Part shown: piece after piece, positions 1-10,172 of the stretch | How positions within the stretch are numbered: position 1 is the stretch's first letter | Layout of the letters: each line of letters starts with the position of its first letter | From: an uncultured PS1 clade bacterium | Lineage (GTDB): Bacteria > Pseudomonadota > Alphaproteobacteria > MED-G09 | Reading direction: 5' to 3' | Length of the DNA stretch: 50,471 nt | Assembly (NCBI GenBank): GCA_902626605.1 | Contig: CACOFZ010000011.1 | Span: 1-50,471, forward strand | Position numbers and translations under genes: made by a program | Notes under the pieces: model-generated | What the model saw: the letters and a program-made list of their open reading frames with translations, nothing else | Told to the model about the DNA's origin: nothing | Databases searched by the model: none

Positions 1-1412
<1,412 letters not shown>

Positions 1413-1747
1413 TTTTTTTCTCCACTTTAATTTAAAAAAAATAACTAAACCTTAGATTTATCCCTAAATAAAACCCAAGTTTCACCTTAGGTAGTTATCG
1501 TTTACCTCAGTGTCAAGTGTTTTGATTAAATTTTTTCGATATTTTTAAGGTTTTTTACAATTTTTTTGTAAATTATTGATATATTTTGTTAAAAAGTACA
1601 CAAAATTTATTAAAAAATACTCATATTTTAATAATTTTTTATGTTTTTTTTGTTTTTTTTGAATTTTTTCAATTTTTTATACATTTTATTTAATTTTACA
1701 TATATTTAATAAATAGACTATTACTTTTTTGGTTGTTAAATAGAGAT
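1413..1747. promoter_or_regulatory. Divergent AT-rich intergenic region between groES and the antiporter
   Basis: This 335-bp gap must hold the groESL promoter (minus) and that of the antiporter (plus). On the minus strand a CTTGACA sequence (TTGACA hexamer at 1511-1516) is about 100 bp before the groES start and resembles a heat-shock or housekeeping -35. No convincing -10 follows at 17 bp (TACCTA). No TTAGCACTC-N9-GAGTGCTAA (CIRCE) is present. From about 1540 to 1730 the DNA is almost pure A/T with many T-runs and no open frame or RNA gene that I can recognise. The promoter call is weak. Confidence 0.35.
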
Positions 1748-2668
1748 ATGTTTAATCAAGCTTTACTTTTTCCAATAGGTATTTTGCTCTTAGCAGTTGG
1801 TGGTGATAGATTAGTTTTAGGATCCGTTGCTCTATCAAATAAACTTAGAGTTCCAGCTTTTATAACAGGAATTTTTATTATTGGATTTGGAACCTCTCTT
1901 CCTGAATTATTTGTAACAATTAGCGCTTTAAATAAAAATGAAGCTGATATTGCTGTAGGATCTATTATTGGTTCTAATATTATAAATATTCTTTTAATTT
2001 TAGGCTTATCTTTAGTACTTACTAAGAAAAAATCGTTAGATTCAATATCTAATAAAGATATTTTTGTAATGATTCTTTGTGCTCTTTTATTATCTTATTT
2101 TTTACAGATCGGTCTAATAAGTAACATTTGGTCAATAATTATGATTATTTTATTGCCAGTTTATCTCTTTATTTCTTACAAGTTTTTTAATCGAAATAAT
2201 AAGTTTGACGATGATAACTCAGGACAAAGATCAGTAGTTTTAAATCTTATAATCGGATTTATTGCAATAATTTACGGTTCAGAAATTTTTATAGAGGGGC
2301 TAATTTATATTTCTGAAATCTTAGATATTCCTGAAGCAATTATTGGTATTAGTCTTGCTGCAATAGGTACATCACTTCCAGAGTTGGCAGTAACAATTGC
2401 CTCTTTTTTTAGAGGAAAGGGAAGTGTTGCTATTGGAAATGTTGTAGGATCAAATATATTTAATATATTAGGTGTTTTAGGATTATCTGCTTTAATCAAC
2501 GGCCAAATTATTTTTTCAAAATCTTTTTCAGGTATTGATACAATTATTTTAATTCTCTCAAGTTTTTGGGTTTATATATTATTAAGAAACGGATCCACTA
2601 ACCCTAGGTTTTATGGATCCATCTCATTAATTGGGTATTTAAGTTATATGATTTTTTTATATTCCTAG
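1748..2668 (+). CDS. Calcium/sodium antiporter, CaCA family (YrbG-like)
   Basis: An inner-membrane exchanger, by family a K+-independent Na+/Ca2+ antiporter. The hallmark is two inverted alpha-repeats: GFGTSLPEL at residues 46-54 followed by a DIAVGSIIGSNIINI segment, and a second copy AIGTSLPELAVTIASF plus SVAIGNVVGSNIFNI near residues 205-245. About ten hydrophobic segments and 306 residues match the family. I use ATG 1748 because it places MFNQ directly before the first membrane helix; a TTG at 1733 in the same frame would add five residues, and neither has a clear ribosome site. It ends 2 bp from the convergent SDR gene. Ion specificity cannot be read from the sequence. Confidence 0.9.
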   Translation: MFNQALLFPIGILLLAVGGDRLVLGSVALSNKLRVPAFITGIFIIGFGTSLPELFVTISALNKNEADIAVGSIIGSNIINILLILGLSLVLTKKKSLDSISNKDIFVMILCALLLSYFLQIGLISNIWSIIMIILLPVYLFISYKFFNRNNKFDDDNSGQRSVVLNLIIGFIAIIYGSEIFIEGLIYISEILDIPEAIIGISLAAIGTSLPELAVTIASFFRGKGSVAIGNVVGSNIFNILGVLGLSALINGQIIFSKSFSGIDTIILILSSFWVYILLRNGSTNPRFYGSISLIGYLSYMIFLYS

Positions 2669-2670
2669 TA

Positions 2671-3585
2671 TTAAAAAGGCTCATATGGAAATACACTCAC
2701 AGTTGCACCTAAGTCAGGTGCTATAGTATCAAATGCTGGAAAAGCCGAATTTAAAAGTTTTTCAGGTGTCCATCCTTCAACATCAGCAATACTTTTTATC
2801 GGTCTAGGTTGACTAAATAAAGCAACTTCATTTCCCCTTACTGATAAAATCTGTCCTGAAAGTTTACAATCAGGGGCGGCTAAAGCTACAGCGGTTTGAG
2901 CCACTTGATCAGGACGCATAGCATTCTTCATTCTTTCAACCCTTTGTTTTGAGGCTTCATCTTTAATAGGAATAGTTGCGATCATTCTTGTCCAAGCAAA
3001 AGGAGCAATAACATTTGATCTTACATTTTTTATTTCATTTTCCATTGCAATTATTCTTGATAATCCATGTATACCAAGCTTTGCTGCTGCGTAGTTAGCT
3101 TGTCCAATATTACCAATAAGACCTGTTGTTGATGTAAATAATACAAAATTTCCTTCTTCTTTCTCTCTAAAGTAATTTATTGATGACCTACAAACATTAA
3201 ATGAACCTTTTAAGTGGACAGATATAACTGAGTCCCAATCTTCTTCATCCATCTTATGAAACATTTTATCTCTCAAAATTCCTGCAGGATTAATTATTGA
3301 GTGAAGTTCTCCATATTCATCAAGTGCTTGTTGAATCATATAGTCTGTTCCTTTTCTATCAGTAACAGAGTCATTATTTGAAACTACTTGACCACCAGAG
3401 GCAAGAATTTCTTTTTTTACAAGTTCTATAGGACCTTTGTTTCCTTCATCATCTCCTGCTACAGAACCACCTAAATCATTTATAACAAGTTTTGCACCTT
3501 CTTTTGCAGCTAGAAGAGCAGTTTCTTTTCCAATTCCATTTGCAGCGCCAGTAATTAAAACAACTTTTCCATCAAGAACACCCAT
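2671..3585 (-). CDS. Short-chain dehydrogenase, 3-hydroxyacyl-CoA dehydrogenase-like (HSD17B4/MFE-2 type)
   Basis: An NAD(P)-dependent oxidoreductase of the classical SDR fold with 304 residues. The nucleotide-binding motif TGAANGIG is at 12-19, an NPAG variant of NNAG at 99-102, and the catalytic set is S152, Y165 and K169 (YAAAK). The long insert after the second strand (NDLGGSVAGDDEGNKGP) and the ~100-residue tail resemble the dehydrogenase domain of peroxisomal multifunctional enzyme type 2, so a fatty acyl-CoA or steroid-like 3-hydroxy substrate is likely. It lacks the hydratase and SCP domains. A perfect AGGAGG ribosome site precedes the ATG. It is transcribed divergently from the DUF1285 gene. 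Substrate is inferred. Confidence 0.85.
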   Translation of the reverse strand: MGVLDGKVVLITGAANGIGKETALLAAKEGAKLVINDLGGSVAGDDEGNKGPIELVKKEILASGGQVVSNNDSVTDRKGTDYMIQQALDEYGELHSIINPAGILRDKMFHKMDEEDWDSVISVHLKGSFNVCRSSINYFREKEEGNFVLFTSTTGLIGNIGQANYAAAKLGIHGLSRIIAMENEIKNVRSNVIAPFAWTRMIATIPIKDEASKQRVERMKNAMRPDQVAQTAVALAAPDCKLSGQILSVRGNEVALFSQPRPIKSIADVEGWTPEKLLNSAFPAFDTIAPDLGATVSVFPYEPF

Positions 3586-3655
3586 AATAATAATCCTCCT
3601 AAAATTTTTTTAAATTGTTATAAAACAATATTTACAAATCAGGTATATTTTTTTT

Positions 3656-4225
3656 ATGGTTGATTTAAAAAATATTATTAAAAATGCCGAATCTGCAAAT
3701 AAAGAATTTCATAATGGTTACCCCCCTGTAGAAAAATGGAACCCAAAACACTGTGGGGAAATAGGCTTGGAAATAAAAAGTGATGGAACTTGGTATTACA
3801 TGGACTCGCCAATCGGAAGAAAAAGATTAGTAAATCTATTTGCAAGAATTTTAAGAAAAGAAAAAGATGGTAGTTATGTTCTTGTAACCCCAGTAGAAAA
3901 AATTGCAATTAAAGTTGAAGATGTGCCTTTTATTGCAGTAGATGTTGATGTAAAGGGTTCAGCCAAAAATAAAATTTTAAAATTCACAACAAATACTGGT
4001 GATACTGTTATAGCTTCAAAAGATTATCCACTGAGAGTTGAAATAGATAAAAATACAAAAGAGCCATCTCCTTATATCTTGGTAAGAAGCAACCTCGAGG
4101 CAAAAATATCAAGATCTGTATTTTATGATCTTGTTAATATTGGAGATAATTATGACAAACACTTTGGAATTTGGTCAGGCGGATATTTTTTTCCTTTTAT
4201 GAAATCTAGTGAACTAAAATTCTGA
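3656..4225 (+). CDS. DUF1285 family protein (COG3816)
   Basis: A 189-residue soluble protein of unknown function, recognised by the family core VEKWNPKHCGEIGLEI, a DGTWYYMDSPIGRKRLVNLFA stretch (residues about 43-63) and the later YVLVTPVEKIAI and VEDVPFIAVDV segments. No catalytic motif or membrane segment is visible. It is the first gene of a tight cluster (2-bp gap to the Nudix gene, then DUF6111 and cca), an order common in Alphaproteobacteria, which suggests a housekeeping role but does not reveal it. The ATG has no Shine-Dalgarno and follows a T-run just after TATATT (3644-3649), so the mRNA may be leaderless. Confidence 0.85.
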   Translation: MVDLKNIIKNAESANKEFHNGYPPVEKWNPKHCGEIGLEIKSDGTWYYMDSPIGRKRLVNLFARILRKEKDGSYVLVTPVEKIAIKVEDVPFIAVDVDVKGSAKNKILKFTTNTGDTVIASKDYPLRVEIDKNTKEPSPYILVRSNLEAKISRSVFYDLVNIGDNYDKHFGIWSGGYFFPFMKSSELKF

Positions 4226-4227
4226 TT

Positions 4228-4860
4228 ATGGTTACTAATTATAAAGATCTTATAGAGTTAGCTGTTGAGAAAAATCCTCCCTCTGTTGGAGATTTAAAAC
4301 AATCTCCAGGTGTAAAAAGCGATTTTGATCTAATTGAAAAATATAATGACAGAATAAGTCCATCTAATCTAAAACCAGCATCAGTTGTGGTTGGTATAAT
4401 AGAGAGAGAAAAACCATATATATTCTTAACAAAACGATCCACAAACCTTGAACAACATTCTGGACAAATAGCTTTTCCAGGAGGAAAGGTTGAAGACGGG
4501 GAAACTTATACTGAGGCAGCTTTTCGAGAGGCAAAAGAGGAGGTTGGACTAGATTCTTCAGAATTTAAATTATGTGGATATTTAGATACCTATGAAACAG
4601 GTACAGGTTACAGAATTTTACCTGTCGTTGGTTTTGTAAATCCTAAATTTATTCCCAAAATTAATGAGGATGAGGTGGAAGAAACATTTGAGGTTCCTTT
4701 TGAATTTATTATGGATAAAAAAAATCACCAGTTGCAATCAGGAAAATGGAAGGGTGTAGTAAGAAATTTTTACACTATAACTTATCAAAGATATAGTATA
4801 TGGGGAGCAACTGCTGGAATGATTAGAAATTTATATGAAAGGATAAAAGAAGTTGATTAG
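4228..4860 (+). CDS. Nudix hydrolase, coenzyme A pyrophosphatase type (NudL/YeaB-like)
   Basis: Probably hydrolyses CoA or CoA derivatives to phosphopantetheine and 3',5'-ADP in the cytosol. The complete Nudix box runs from G86 to G107 (G86, E92, R100-E101, E104-E105). It is preceded by LTKRSTNLEQHSGQIAFPGG, the NuCoA signature that separates CoA pyrophosphatases from other Nudix enzymes. The 210 residues are typical. It lies 2 bp after DUF1285 and its stop overlaps the TTG start of the next gene. The fold is certain; the CoA substrate follows from the family signature and has not been tested. Confidence 0.9.
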   Translation: MVTNYKDLIELAVEKNPPSVGDLKQSPGVKSDFDLIEKYNDRISPSNLKPASVVVGIIEREKPYIFLTKRSTNLEQHSGQIAFPGGKVEDGETYTEAAFREAKEEVGLDSSEFKLCGYLDTYETGTGYRILPVVGFVNPKFIPKINEDEVEETFEVPFEFIMDKKNHQLQSGKWKGVVRNFYTITYQRYSIWGATAGMIRNLYERIKEVD

Positions 4861-5098
4861 AGTTATTTATTATTTATCAATATTTTTATCACCATTACTC
4901 ATTTATTTATTTTGGATTTTTTTGTCTAAAGGTAAAGTTATTGAATTTAAAATTTTTTGGTCTCTCTTAATTGGATTATCTCTAATGGCCATTGTTTTAT
5001 TTTCTTCAGCTATTTTTAATAATGTTTCAACTGAAAAAAAATACATTCATCCTGAAGTAATTAATGGAAAATTAAAAGAAGGTCATTTTATTGAATAA
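4853..5098 (+). CDS. Small membrane protein, DUF6111-like
   Basis: An 81-residue protein with two predicted membrane helices (about residues 4-23 and 33-53) and a short basic/acidic tail ending in KEGHFIE. It starts with TTG inside the end of the Nudix gene (8-bp overlap) and its stop directly abuts the ATG of cca, so it is translationally coupled on both sides. Position between a Nudix gene and cca, size and topology match the alphaproteobacterial DUF6111 family. Function unknown. It is real rather than a chance frame because the spacing is exact and the hydrophobic pattern is consistent. Confidence 0.75.
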   Translation: MIRVIYYLSIFLSPLLIYLFWIFLSKGKVIEFKIFWSLLIGLSLMAIVLFSSAIFNNVSTEKKYIHPEVINGKLKEGHFIE

Positions 5099-6352
5099 AT
5101 GACTAATAAAATTCAATATAAATTTTTACAAGATAAAATATGCAAGAAAATTTTATCTCTTTTAAATAAAAAAGAGGACTCAACACGTTTTGTAGGGGGG
5201 TGTGTAAGAGATTCTATAATTGGTATTGAAACAAATGATGTTGATATTGCAACTAAATTAGAACCTTACGAGGTGATAAATATTTTAAATTCTGCCTCAA
5301 TTAAAGTTATTCCTACAGGTATTGATCATGGAACTGTTTCAGTTTTTTCAAAAAATTTTAACTTTGAAATAACTACACTGAGATCAGATATTTCGTCAGA
5401 TGGTAGACATGCTGAAGTCATTTTTTCTGATAGCTGGGAAAAAGACTCCTCAAGAAGAGATTTCACAATAAATTCAATTTATCTTAAACAAAATGGAGAT
5501 ATTTACGATCCATATAATGGCATTCAACACTTAAAAGAGAGAAAAGTTGTTTTTATAGGAGATCCTAATGAGAGAATAAATGAGGATTATCTAAGAATAT
5601 TAAGATTTTTTAGATTTAATGCTTTTTACGGAAATGATAATTTAAGATTATCTAATAATTCAATAAGGGCCTGTGCTAAAAATAAAAGTAAAATTAAAAA
5701 ATTATCATCAGAGAGGATCCACAATGAATTTTTTAAGATTTTAAATTCAACAAATCCATATTTTGTAATTAATATTATGAAGAAAATTGGAATTCTCGAT
5801 ATTTTATTTGAAAAAAAAGTTGAAACAAAATTTTTTAAAAAATTATTATCAATTGAAAAGAAAAATTCTATGACAACGGATCAAACTTTAAGATTTATCT
5901 CTTTAGCTTTTAATACTAAAAAAAATTATCTATTTGATTTGAGAATGTTTAATTTTTCTAAAAAAGATAAGAAGAAGTTATTACTTTTAACGAATCAAGA
6001 ATTTAAAATTGATAATAAGATGAAAAACAATGATATAAAAAGAATTTTATACTCGATTGATAAAAAATTATTTATTGATTTAGCTGTCTTATCCTGGGTT
6101 TTGAGCGCCAATAAAACACAAAATAAAGATTGGAAATCTATTATTAGTCAAATAAGTAAACTTAATTCACCTATTTTTCCTCTAAAAGCTGCTGATTTAT
6201 TGAGTTTTGGGTTGAAGGAGGGACCTATTATTGGAGAGATTTTTTCACAAATAGAAAAAGAATGGATAGACTCAAACTTTGCGTTAAATAAAGAGGAATT
6301 ATTGCAGAAATCAAAAGCAATTATTGACACGAAAAGCCACAATATCTCTTGA
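5099..6352 (+). CDS. cca: CCA tRNA nucleotidyltransferase / poly(A) polymerase family
   Basis: A template-independent nucleotidyltransferase of class II, adding or repairing the 3' CCA of tRNAs. In 417 residues the head domain shows FVGGCVRDSIIG (31-42), the catalytic carboxylates D47 and D49 in NDVDIAT, SSDGRHAEV, and RRDFTINSIY. The neck domain shows GDPNERINEDYLRILRFFRF, which selects C and A. The C-terminal body is poorly conserved and lysine-rich. It starts at the base after the preceding stop. A poly(A) polymerase role cannot be excluded by sequence alone, but alphaproteobacterial genes in this context are CCA enzymes. The tRNA at 41097 already encodes its CCA, so a repair role is possible. 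Confidence 0.93.
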   Translation: MTNKIQYKFLQDKICKKILSLLNKKEDSTRFVGGCVRDSIIGIETNDVDIATKLEPYEVINILNSASIKVIPTGIDHGTVSVFSKNFNFEITTLRSDISSDGRHAEVIFSDSWEKDSSRRDFTINSIYLKQNGDIYDPYNGIQHLKERKVVFIGDPNERINEDYLRILRFFRFNAFYGNDNLRLSNNSIRACAKNKSKIKKLSSERIHNEFFKILNSTNPYFVINIMKKIGILDILFEKKVETKFFKKLLSIEKKNSMTTDQTLRFISLAFNTKKNYLFDLRMFNFSKKDKKKLLLLTNQEFKIDNKMKNNDIKRILYSIDKKLFIDLAVLSWVLSANKTQNKDWKSIISQISKLNSPIFPLKAADLLSFGLKEGPIIGEIFSQIEKEWIDSNFALNKEELLQKSKAIIDTKSHNIS

Positions 6353-6462
6353 TGGACTATTATGTCGCATTACCAAATATTTCCTTTACTTTCTAAGAAA
6401 GATATTTCATACACAATAACAAGTAAATATATCAAATATTTTAAACATTATTGGTAATTAAA

Positions 6463-6984
6463 ATGACAGATACTACTGAAAACCAAGAACCCTCAAGAAG
6501 AGATTTTCTCTATATTACTACAGCTGTTTTTGGTGCTACAGGAGCTGCAAGTGTGGCTTGGCCGTTAATCGATCAATTAAATCCAAGCGCCTCTGTTTCT
6601 GCCCTTTCTAGTATTGAAGCAGATATTTCATCAATTCCAGAGGGTGGATCTCTTAAAGTAGCTTGGAGAGGAAAGCCTATTTTTATAAGAAGGCGAACAA
6701 AAGAAGAAATAGAAATTGCTGAAAAAGAGGACTCTTTAGACCTGCCTCATCCTGAAAAAGATCTTGATAGGGTTAAAAACAAGGAATGGTTGGTCGTTGT
6801 TGGTGTATGTACCCATTTAGGATGTATTCCTATTGCTGATAGTGGTGATTTTGGTGGTTGGTTTTGTCCTTGCCATGGATCTCATTACGATATATCGGGT
6901 CGAATAAGAAAGGGGCCTGCGCCAACAAATCTTGAAGTTCCTCCTTATGAGTTTGTTAATGAAAATATTATTAAGATTGGATGA
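6463..6984 (+). CDS. petA: Ubiquinol-cytochrome c reductase, Rieske iron-sulfur subunit
   Basis: The 2Fe-2S subunit of the bc1 complex, moving electrons from ubiquinol to cytochrome c1 at the periplasmic side. With ATG 6463 it has 173 residues: a twin-arginine motif SRRDFLY (11-17) in the N-terminal anchor helix, then cluster ligands C116 and H118 (CTHLGC) and C135 and H138 (CPCHGSHYD), with C121 and C137 forming the disulfide. A TTG at 6451 could add four residues, but the ATG fits the Tat leader better. It overlaps petB by 4 bp. The 110-bp leader carries an 8-bp inverted repeat whose right arm (6451-6458) lies just before the start. Confidence 0.97.
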   Translation: MTDTTENQEPSRRDFLYITTAVFGATGAASVAWPLIDQLNPSASVSALSSIEADISSIPEGGSLKVAWRGKPIFIRRRTKEEIEIAEKEDSLDLPHPEKDLDRVKNKEWLVVVGVCTHLGCIPIADSGDFGGWFCPCHGSHYDISGRIRKGPAPTNLEVPPYEFVNENIIKIG

Positions 6985-8273
6985 TAAAAATGAATCATGA
7001 CTATCAATACACACCTAAAAATGGCTTTTCTAAATGGTTAGATAAAAGGCTTCCATTAATGCGATTTGCGGATGAAAATCTCTTAAGTTTTCCAACACCT
7101 AAAAATTTAAATTATTTTTATACTTTTGGTTTTATTCTGACGATGTGTCTAGTTACTCAAATTATTACAGGCATAGTCTTGGCAATGCACTATGTACCTA
7201 ATACAACATTAGCTTTTGACAGCATTGAGCATATTATGCGCGATGTTAATTATGGCTGGCTAATAAGATATACACATTCAAATGGTGCATCAATGTTCTT
7301 TTTGGCTGTTTTTATTCACATGTTTAGAGGTTTATATTACGGTTCTTACAAAGAGCCGAGAGAAATTATTTGGATTTTAGGTGTGGTTATTTTCTTGTTA
7401 ATGATAATCACAGGTTTTATGGGATATGTTCTTCCTTGGGGTCAAATGAGCTTTTGGGGAGCAACAGTTATCACAAATCTCGTTGCAACTATTCCGATAA
7501 TAGGTGAACCAGTGTTAACACTCTTATTAGGAGGATATAGTGTTGATAATCCTACTTTAAATCGTTTCTTTAGTCTGCACTATTTACTTCCATTTGTAAT
7601 CTTTGGAGTTGTTATTCTACATATATGGGCATTGCATGTTACAGGAAATAATAATCCTACAGGAATTGAGGTTAAAGACAGTAAAGATACAATCTCCTTT
7701 CATCCTTATTATACTGTAAAAGATCTTTTTGCTTATATTGTATTTTTATTAATGTTTTGTTATTTCATTTTTTATAATCCTAATATTTTAGGTCACCCAG
7801 ACAATTATATCGAAGCCGATCCTATGCTAACACCAGCACACATTGTTCCTGAATGGTATTTGCTTCCTTTTTATGCAATTTTGCGTGCTGTCCCAGATAA
7901 ACTAATGGGGGTTTTGTTGATGTTTGGCTCAATTGTTGTTTTATTCTTTTTGCCATGGCTAGATACCATGAAAGTTAAATCAGCTCGTTACAGACCACTG
8001 TATAAAATATTTTTTATTTTGTTTGTAATTTCTTGTCTTCTTCTTGGTTATTTAGGTGCAAAAGCCCCTGAGGGTATATATCTGTTTCTATCCAGAGTAA
8101 GTACAATATACTATTTTGCTTTTTTCTTAGTAATAATGCCGGTTTTAAGTCGAATTGAAAAACCATTACCTATGCCAATTGGTATATCAAACCCTGCACT
8201 TAACAATACTGTTTATGACAGTGGTGGTGGTGTGGCTTCAGGTACTCCATCTTATGCTATGGACAGTAAATAG
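6981..8273 (+). CDS. petB: Ubiquinol-cytochrome c reductase, cytochrome b subunit
   Basis: Membrane core of complex III, carrying hemes bL and bH and the Qo and Qi sites. The protein has 430 residues and eight membrane helices. Heme-ligand histidines lie in [19 protein letters not shown] and in the helix-D stretch [20 protein letters not shown]. The Qo motif [16 protein letters not shown] is intact, as is [10 protein letters not shown]. It is a full-length fusion of the b6 and IV halves, as in Proteobacteria. The start ATG overlaps the petA stop (ATGA); an in-frame ATG at 6990 is an alternative. It is followed 9 bp later by petC, giving a complete petABC operon. Confidence 0.98.
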   Translation: MIKMNHDYQYTPKNGFSKWLDKRLPLMRFADENLLSFPTPKNLNYFYTFGFILTMCLVTQIITGIVLAMHYVPNTTLAFDSIEHIMRDVNYGWLIRYTHSNGASMFFLAVFIHMFRGLYYGSYKEPREIIWILGVVIFLLMIITGFMGYVLPWGQMSFWGATVITNLVATIPIIGEPVLTLLLGGYSVDNPTLNRFFSLHYLLPFVIFGVVILHIWALHVTGNNNPTGIEVKDSKDTISFHPYYTVKDLFAYIVFLLMFCYFIFYNPNILGHPDNYIEADPMLTPAHIVPEWYLLPFYAILRAVPDKLMGVLLMFGSIVVLFFLPWLDTMKVKSARYRPLYKIFFILFVISCLLLGYLGAKAPEGIYLFLSRVSTIYYFAFFLVIMPVLSRIEKPLPMPIGISNPALNNTVYDSGGGVASGTPSYAMDSK

Positions 8274-8282
8274 GCATTTAAT

Positions 8283-9071
8283 ATGAATATTTTTAAAAAT
8301 ATTTTTAAAAATAATTTTGTTTTACTTCTCTTTCTTATTTCAATTAGTGGAAGTGTAAATGCTGCCGAAGGAACGACATTTAAGAATCAGAAACCTGGCT
8401 TCTCGTTTGAGGGACCTTTTGGTAAATTCGATAAAGAGAGTTTAAAAAGAGGATATCAAGTTTATTCAGAAGTTTGTTCTGCATGTCACGGAATGAAACA
8501 ATTATCTTTTCGAAATTTATCTCAACCGGGTGGTCCAGAATTCTCTGTTGAAAAAGTTAAAGCCATTGCTTCTGGCTATTCTATTATTGATGGAACTAAT
8601 GAATATGGAGAACCTATTGAAAGATCAATGGTATTAACGGATCGTTTTCCACAACCATACGGTAATAAAGATGAAGCAAAAGCTGCAAATAATGGTGCAT
8701 ATCCTCCTGATTTGTCATTAATAGTTAAAGCTCGAGTTGATGGATATAATTATCTCTATTCTTTGTTAAACGGTTATGAAGAAGAAATTCCTGAAGATAA
8801 GGATATTGGTGATTTGAGCTATAATCCATGGTTTCCAGGAGGAGCTATAGCTATGTATCAACCTTTGTATGATGAATCTGTTGAATACGAAGATGGTACA
8901 ATAGCAACTATTGATCAAATGTCTTATGATGTTACTAACTTTCTGACTTGGGCAGCTGAACCAACTATGGAGGAAAGAAAAAAGTTAGGTTTTGTGGTAA
9001 TGGGTTTCTTAGTTGTTTTTCTTATTTTAATGTATCTAAGTGTAAACAAACTATTCAGAGATGTTCATTAG
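8283..9071 (+). CDS. petC: Ubiquinol-cytochrome c reductase, cytochrome c1 subunit
   Basis: Periplasmic c-type cytochrome anchored by a C-terminal helix; it accepts electrons from the Rieske protein. The 262 residues begin with a Sec signal peptide ending near SVNAAEG (cleavage around 27). The heme site is CSACH (C65, C68, H69), with YNPWFPGGAIAMYQPL supplying the probable axial methionine. The tail anchor VVMGFLVVFLILMYLSV is at about 238-254. It is the last gene of petABC and its stop touches the stop of the convergent ychF gene with no spacer. Maturation needs a cytochrome c assembly system that is not in this window. Confidence 0.97.
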   Translation: MNIFKNIFKNNFVLLLFLISISGSVNAAEGTTFKNQKPGFSFEGPFGKFDKESLKRGYQVYSEVCSACHGMKQLSFRNLSQPGGPEFSVEKVKAIASGYSIIDGTNEYGEPIERSMVLTDRFPQPYGNKDEAKAANNGAYPPDLSLIVKARVDGYNYLYSLLNGYEEEIPEDKDIGDLSYNPWFPGGAIAMYQPLYDESVEYEDGTIATIDQMSYDVTNFLTWAAEPTMEERKKLGFVVMGFLVVFLILMYLSVNKLFRDVH

Positions 9072-10169
9072 TTAATTGTTAAATCTAAAGTTCATTATAT
9101 CACCATCTTTAACTTCATACTCTTTACCTTCCAATCTAATTTTTCCGGCATCTTTAGCTTCATTGTAACTTGAGAAATTTATAAGTTCACTATAATTAAT
9201 TGTTTCAGCTCTAATAAATCCTTTCTCAAAGTCAGTATGAATTTTACCAGCAGATACTGGAGCTAGAGTATTTTTAGGTATAGTCCATGCTCTGGTTTCT
9301 TTGGGTCCGGAAGTAAAGTAAGTAATAAGATCTAAGGCGTTGTAGCCTTCATTAATTAAAGTATTTAAACCGGGTTCAGTTAAACCTAGAGATTTAATGT
9401 ATTCTTCTTTATCCTCATCACTTAATTCAGAAATTTGACTTTCAATATTTGCAGAAATTTTTATTACATTAACATCTTTACTAACACTATATTCTTCAAT
9501 TTGTTTTGAATATTGATTTCCTGATTGAGCACTTTCTTCGTCTACATTACAAACATAGATCATTTTTTTGCCGGTTAAAAGAGCGAATTCTTGAAAATAT
9601 TTATTATTTTTTTTATCAAGACACTCAAAATCAAATATAATATTATTATTTAATTTTTCTAATATTTTTTCAATAAGAATTAATTTTTCTTTAGATTCTT
9701 TGTCATTACTTTTTATTTTTTTTTCTAATGAAGTTTTTCTTTTTTCTAAGTTAGCTATATCTGAAAGAAGAAGTTCTGTTTCAATGATTTCAATATCTCT
9801 TATTGGATCGATTTGTCCATTTACATGCGTAATATTATCATCTTCAAAACATCTTACTACATGAGCAACAGCGTCAACCTCCTTTATATTTGAGAGAAAT
9901 TGATTACCAAGGCCTTCTCCTTTAGACGCACCTTCAACAAGTCCTGCAATATCAACAAAAGTTAATCTTGCAGGTAAAACCTTTTGAGATTTACTTATTT
10001 TGGATAAAACCTCTAATCTTTTGTCAGGGACATCTACCTCACCTATATTAGGTTCAATAGTACAAAATGGATAATTCTCGGCTTGCGCAGCTGATGTTCG
10101 CGTAAGGGCATTAAATAAAGTTGATTTTCCAACATTTGGTAAACCAATTATTCCGCAACGAAAACCCAT
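9072..10169 (-). CDS. ychF: Redox-regulated ATPase YchF (Obg-family P-loop NTPase)
   Basis: A cytosolic P-loop NTPase of the translation-factor class, known in the family to bind ribosomes and to prefer ATP. In 365 residues it has G1 GLPNVGKST (9-17) with the Obg-type FCTIEPN switch I, DIAGLVEGASKGEGLGNQFL as G3, a central coiled-coil helical insert (about 130-200, rich in K and E), and the C-terminal TGS domain (TSGPKETRAWTIP, then IHTDFEKGFIRAE). It lies 3 bp after pth and is the last gene of the lgt-prs-rplY-pth-ychF cluster. The pth-ychF pairing is widely conserved. Confidence 0.97.
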   Translation of the reverse strand: MGFRCGIIGLPNVGKSTLFNALTRTSAAQAENYPFCTIEPNIGEVDVPDKRLEVLSKISKSQKVLPARLTFVDIAGLVEGASKGEGLGNQFLSNIKEVDAVAHVVRCFEDDNITHVNGQIDPIRDIEIIETELLLSDIANLEKRKTSLEKKIKSNDKESKEKLILIEKILEKLNNNIIFDFECLDKKNNKYFQEFALLTGKKMIYVCNVDEESAQSGNQYSKQIEEYSVSKDVNVIKISANIESQISELSDEDKEEYIKSLGLTEPGLNTLINEGYNALDLITYFTSGPKETRAWTIPKNTLAPVSAGKIHTDFEKGFIRAETINYSELINFSSYNEAKDAGKIRLEGKEYEVKDGDIMNFRFNN

Positions 10170-10172
10170 AAG

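Noticed and set aside
6390-6412. Small hairpin CTTTC-TAA-GAAAG as a terminator after cca
   Set aside because: Only a 5-bp weak stem and no T-run follows on the plus strand; stability would be low. cca may read through into petABC.
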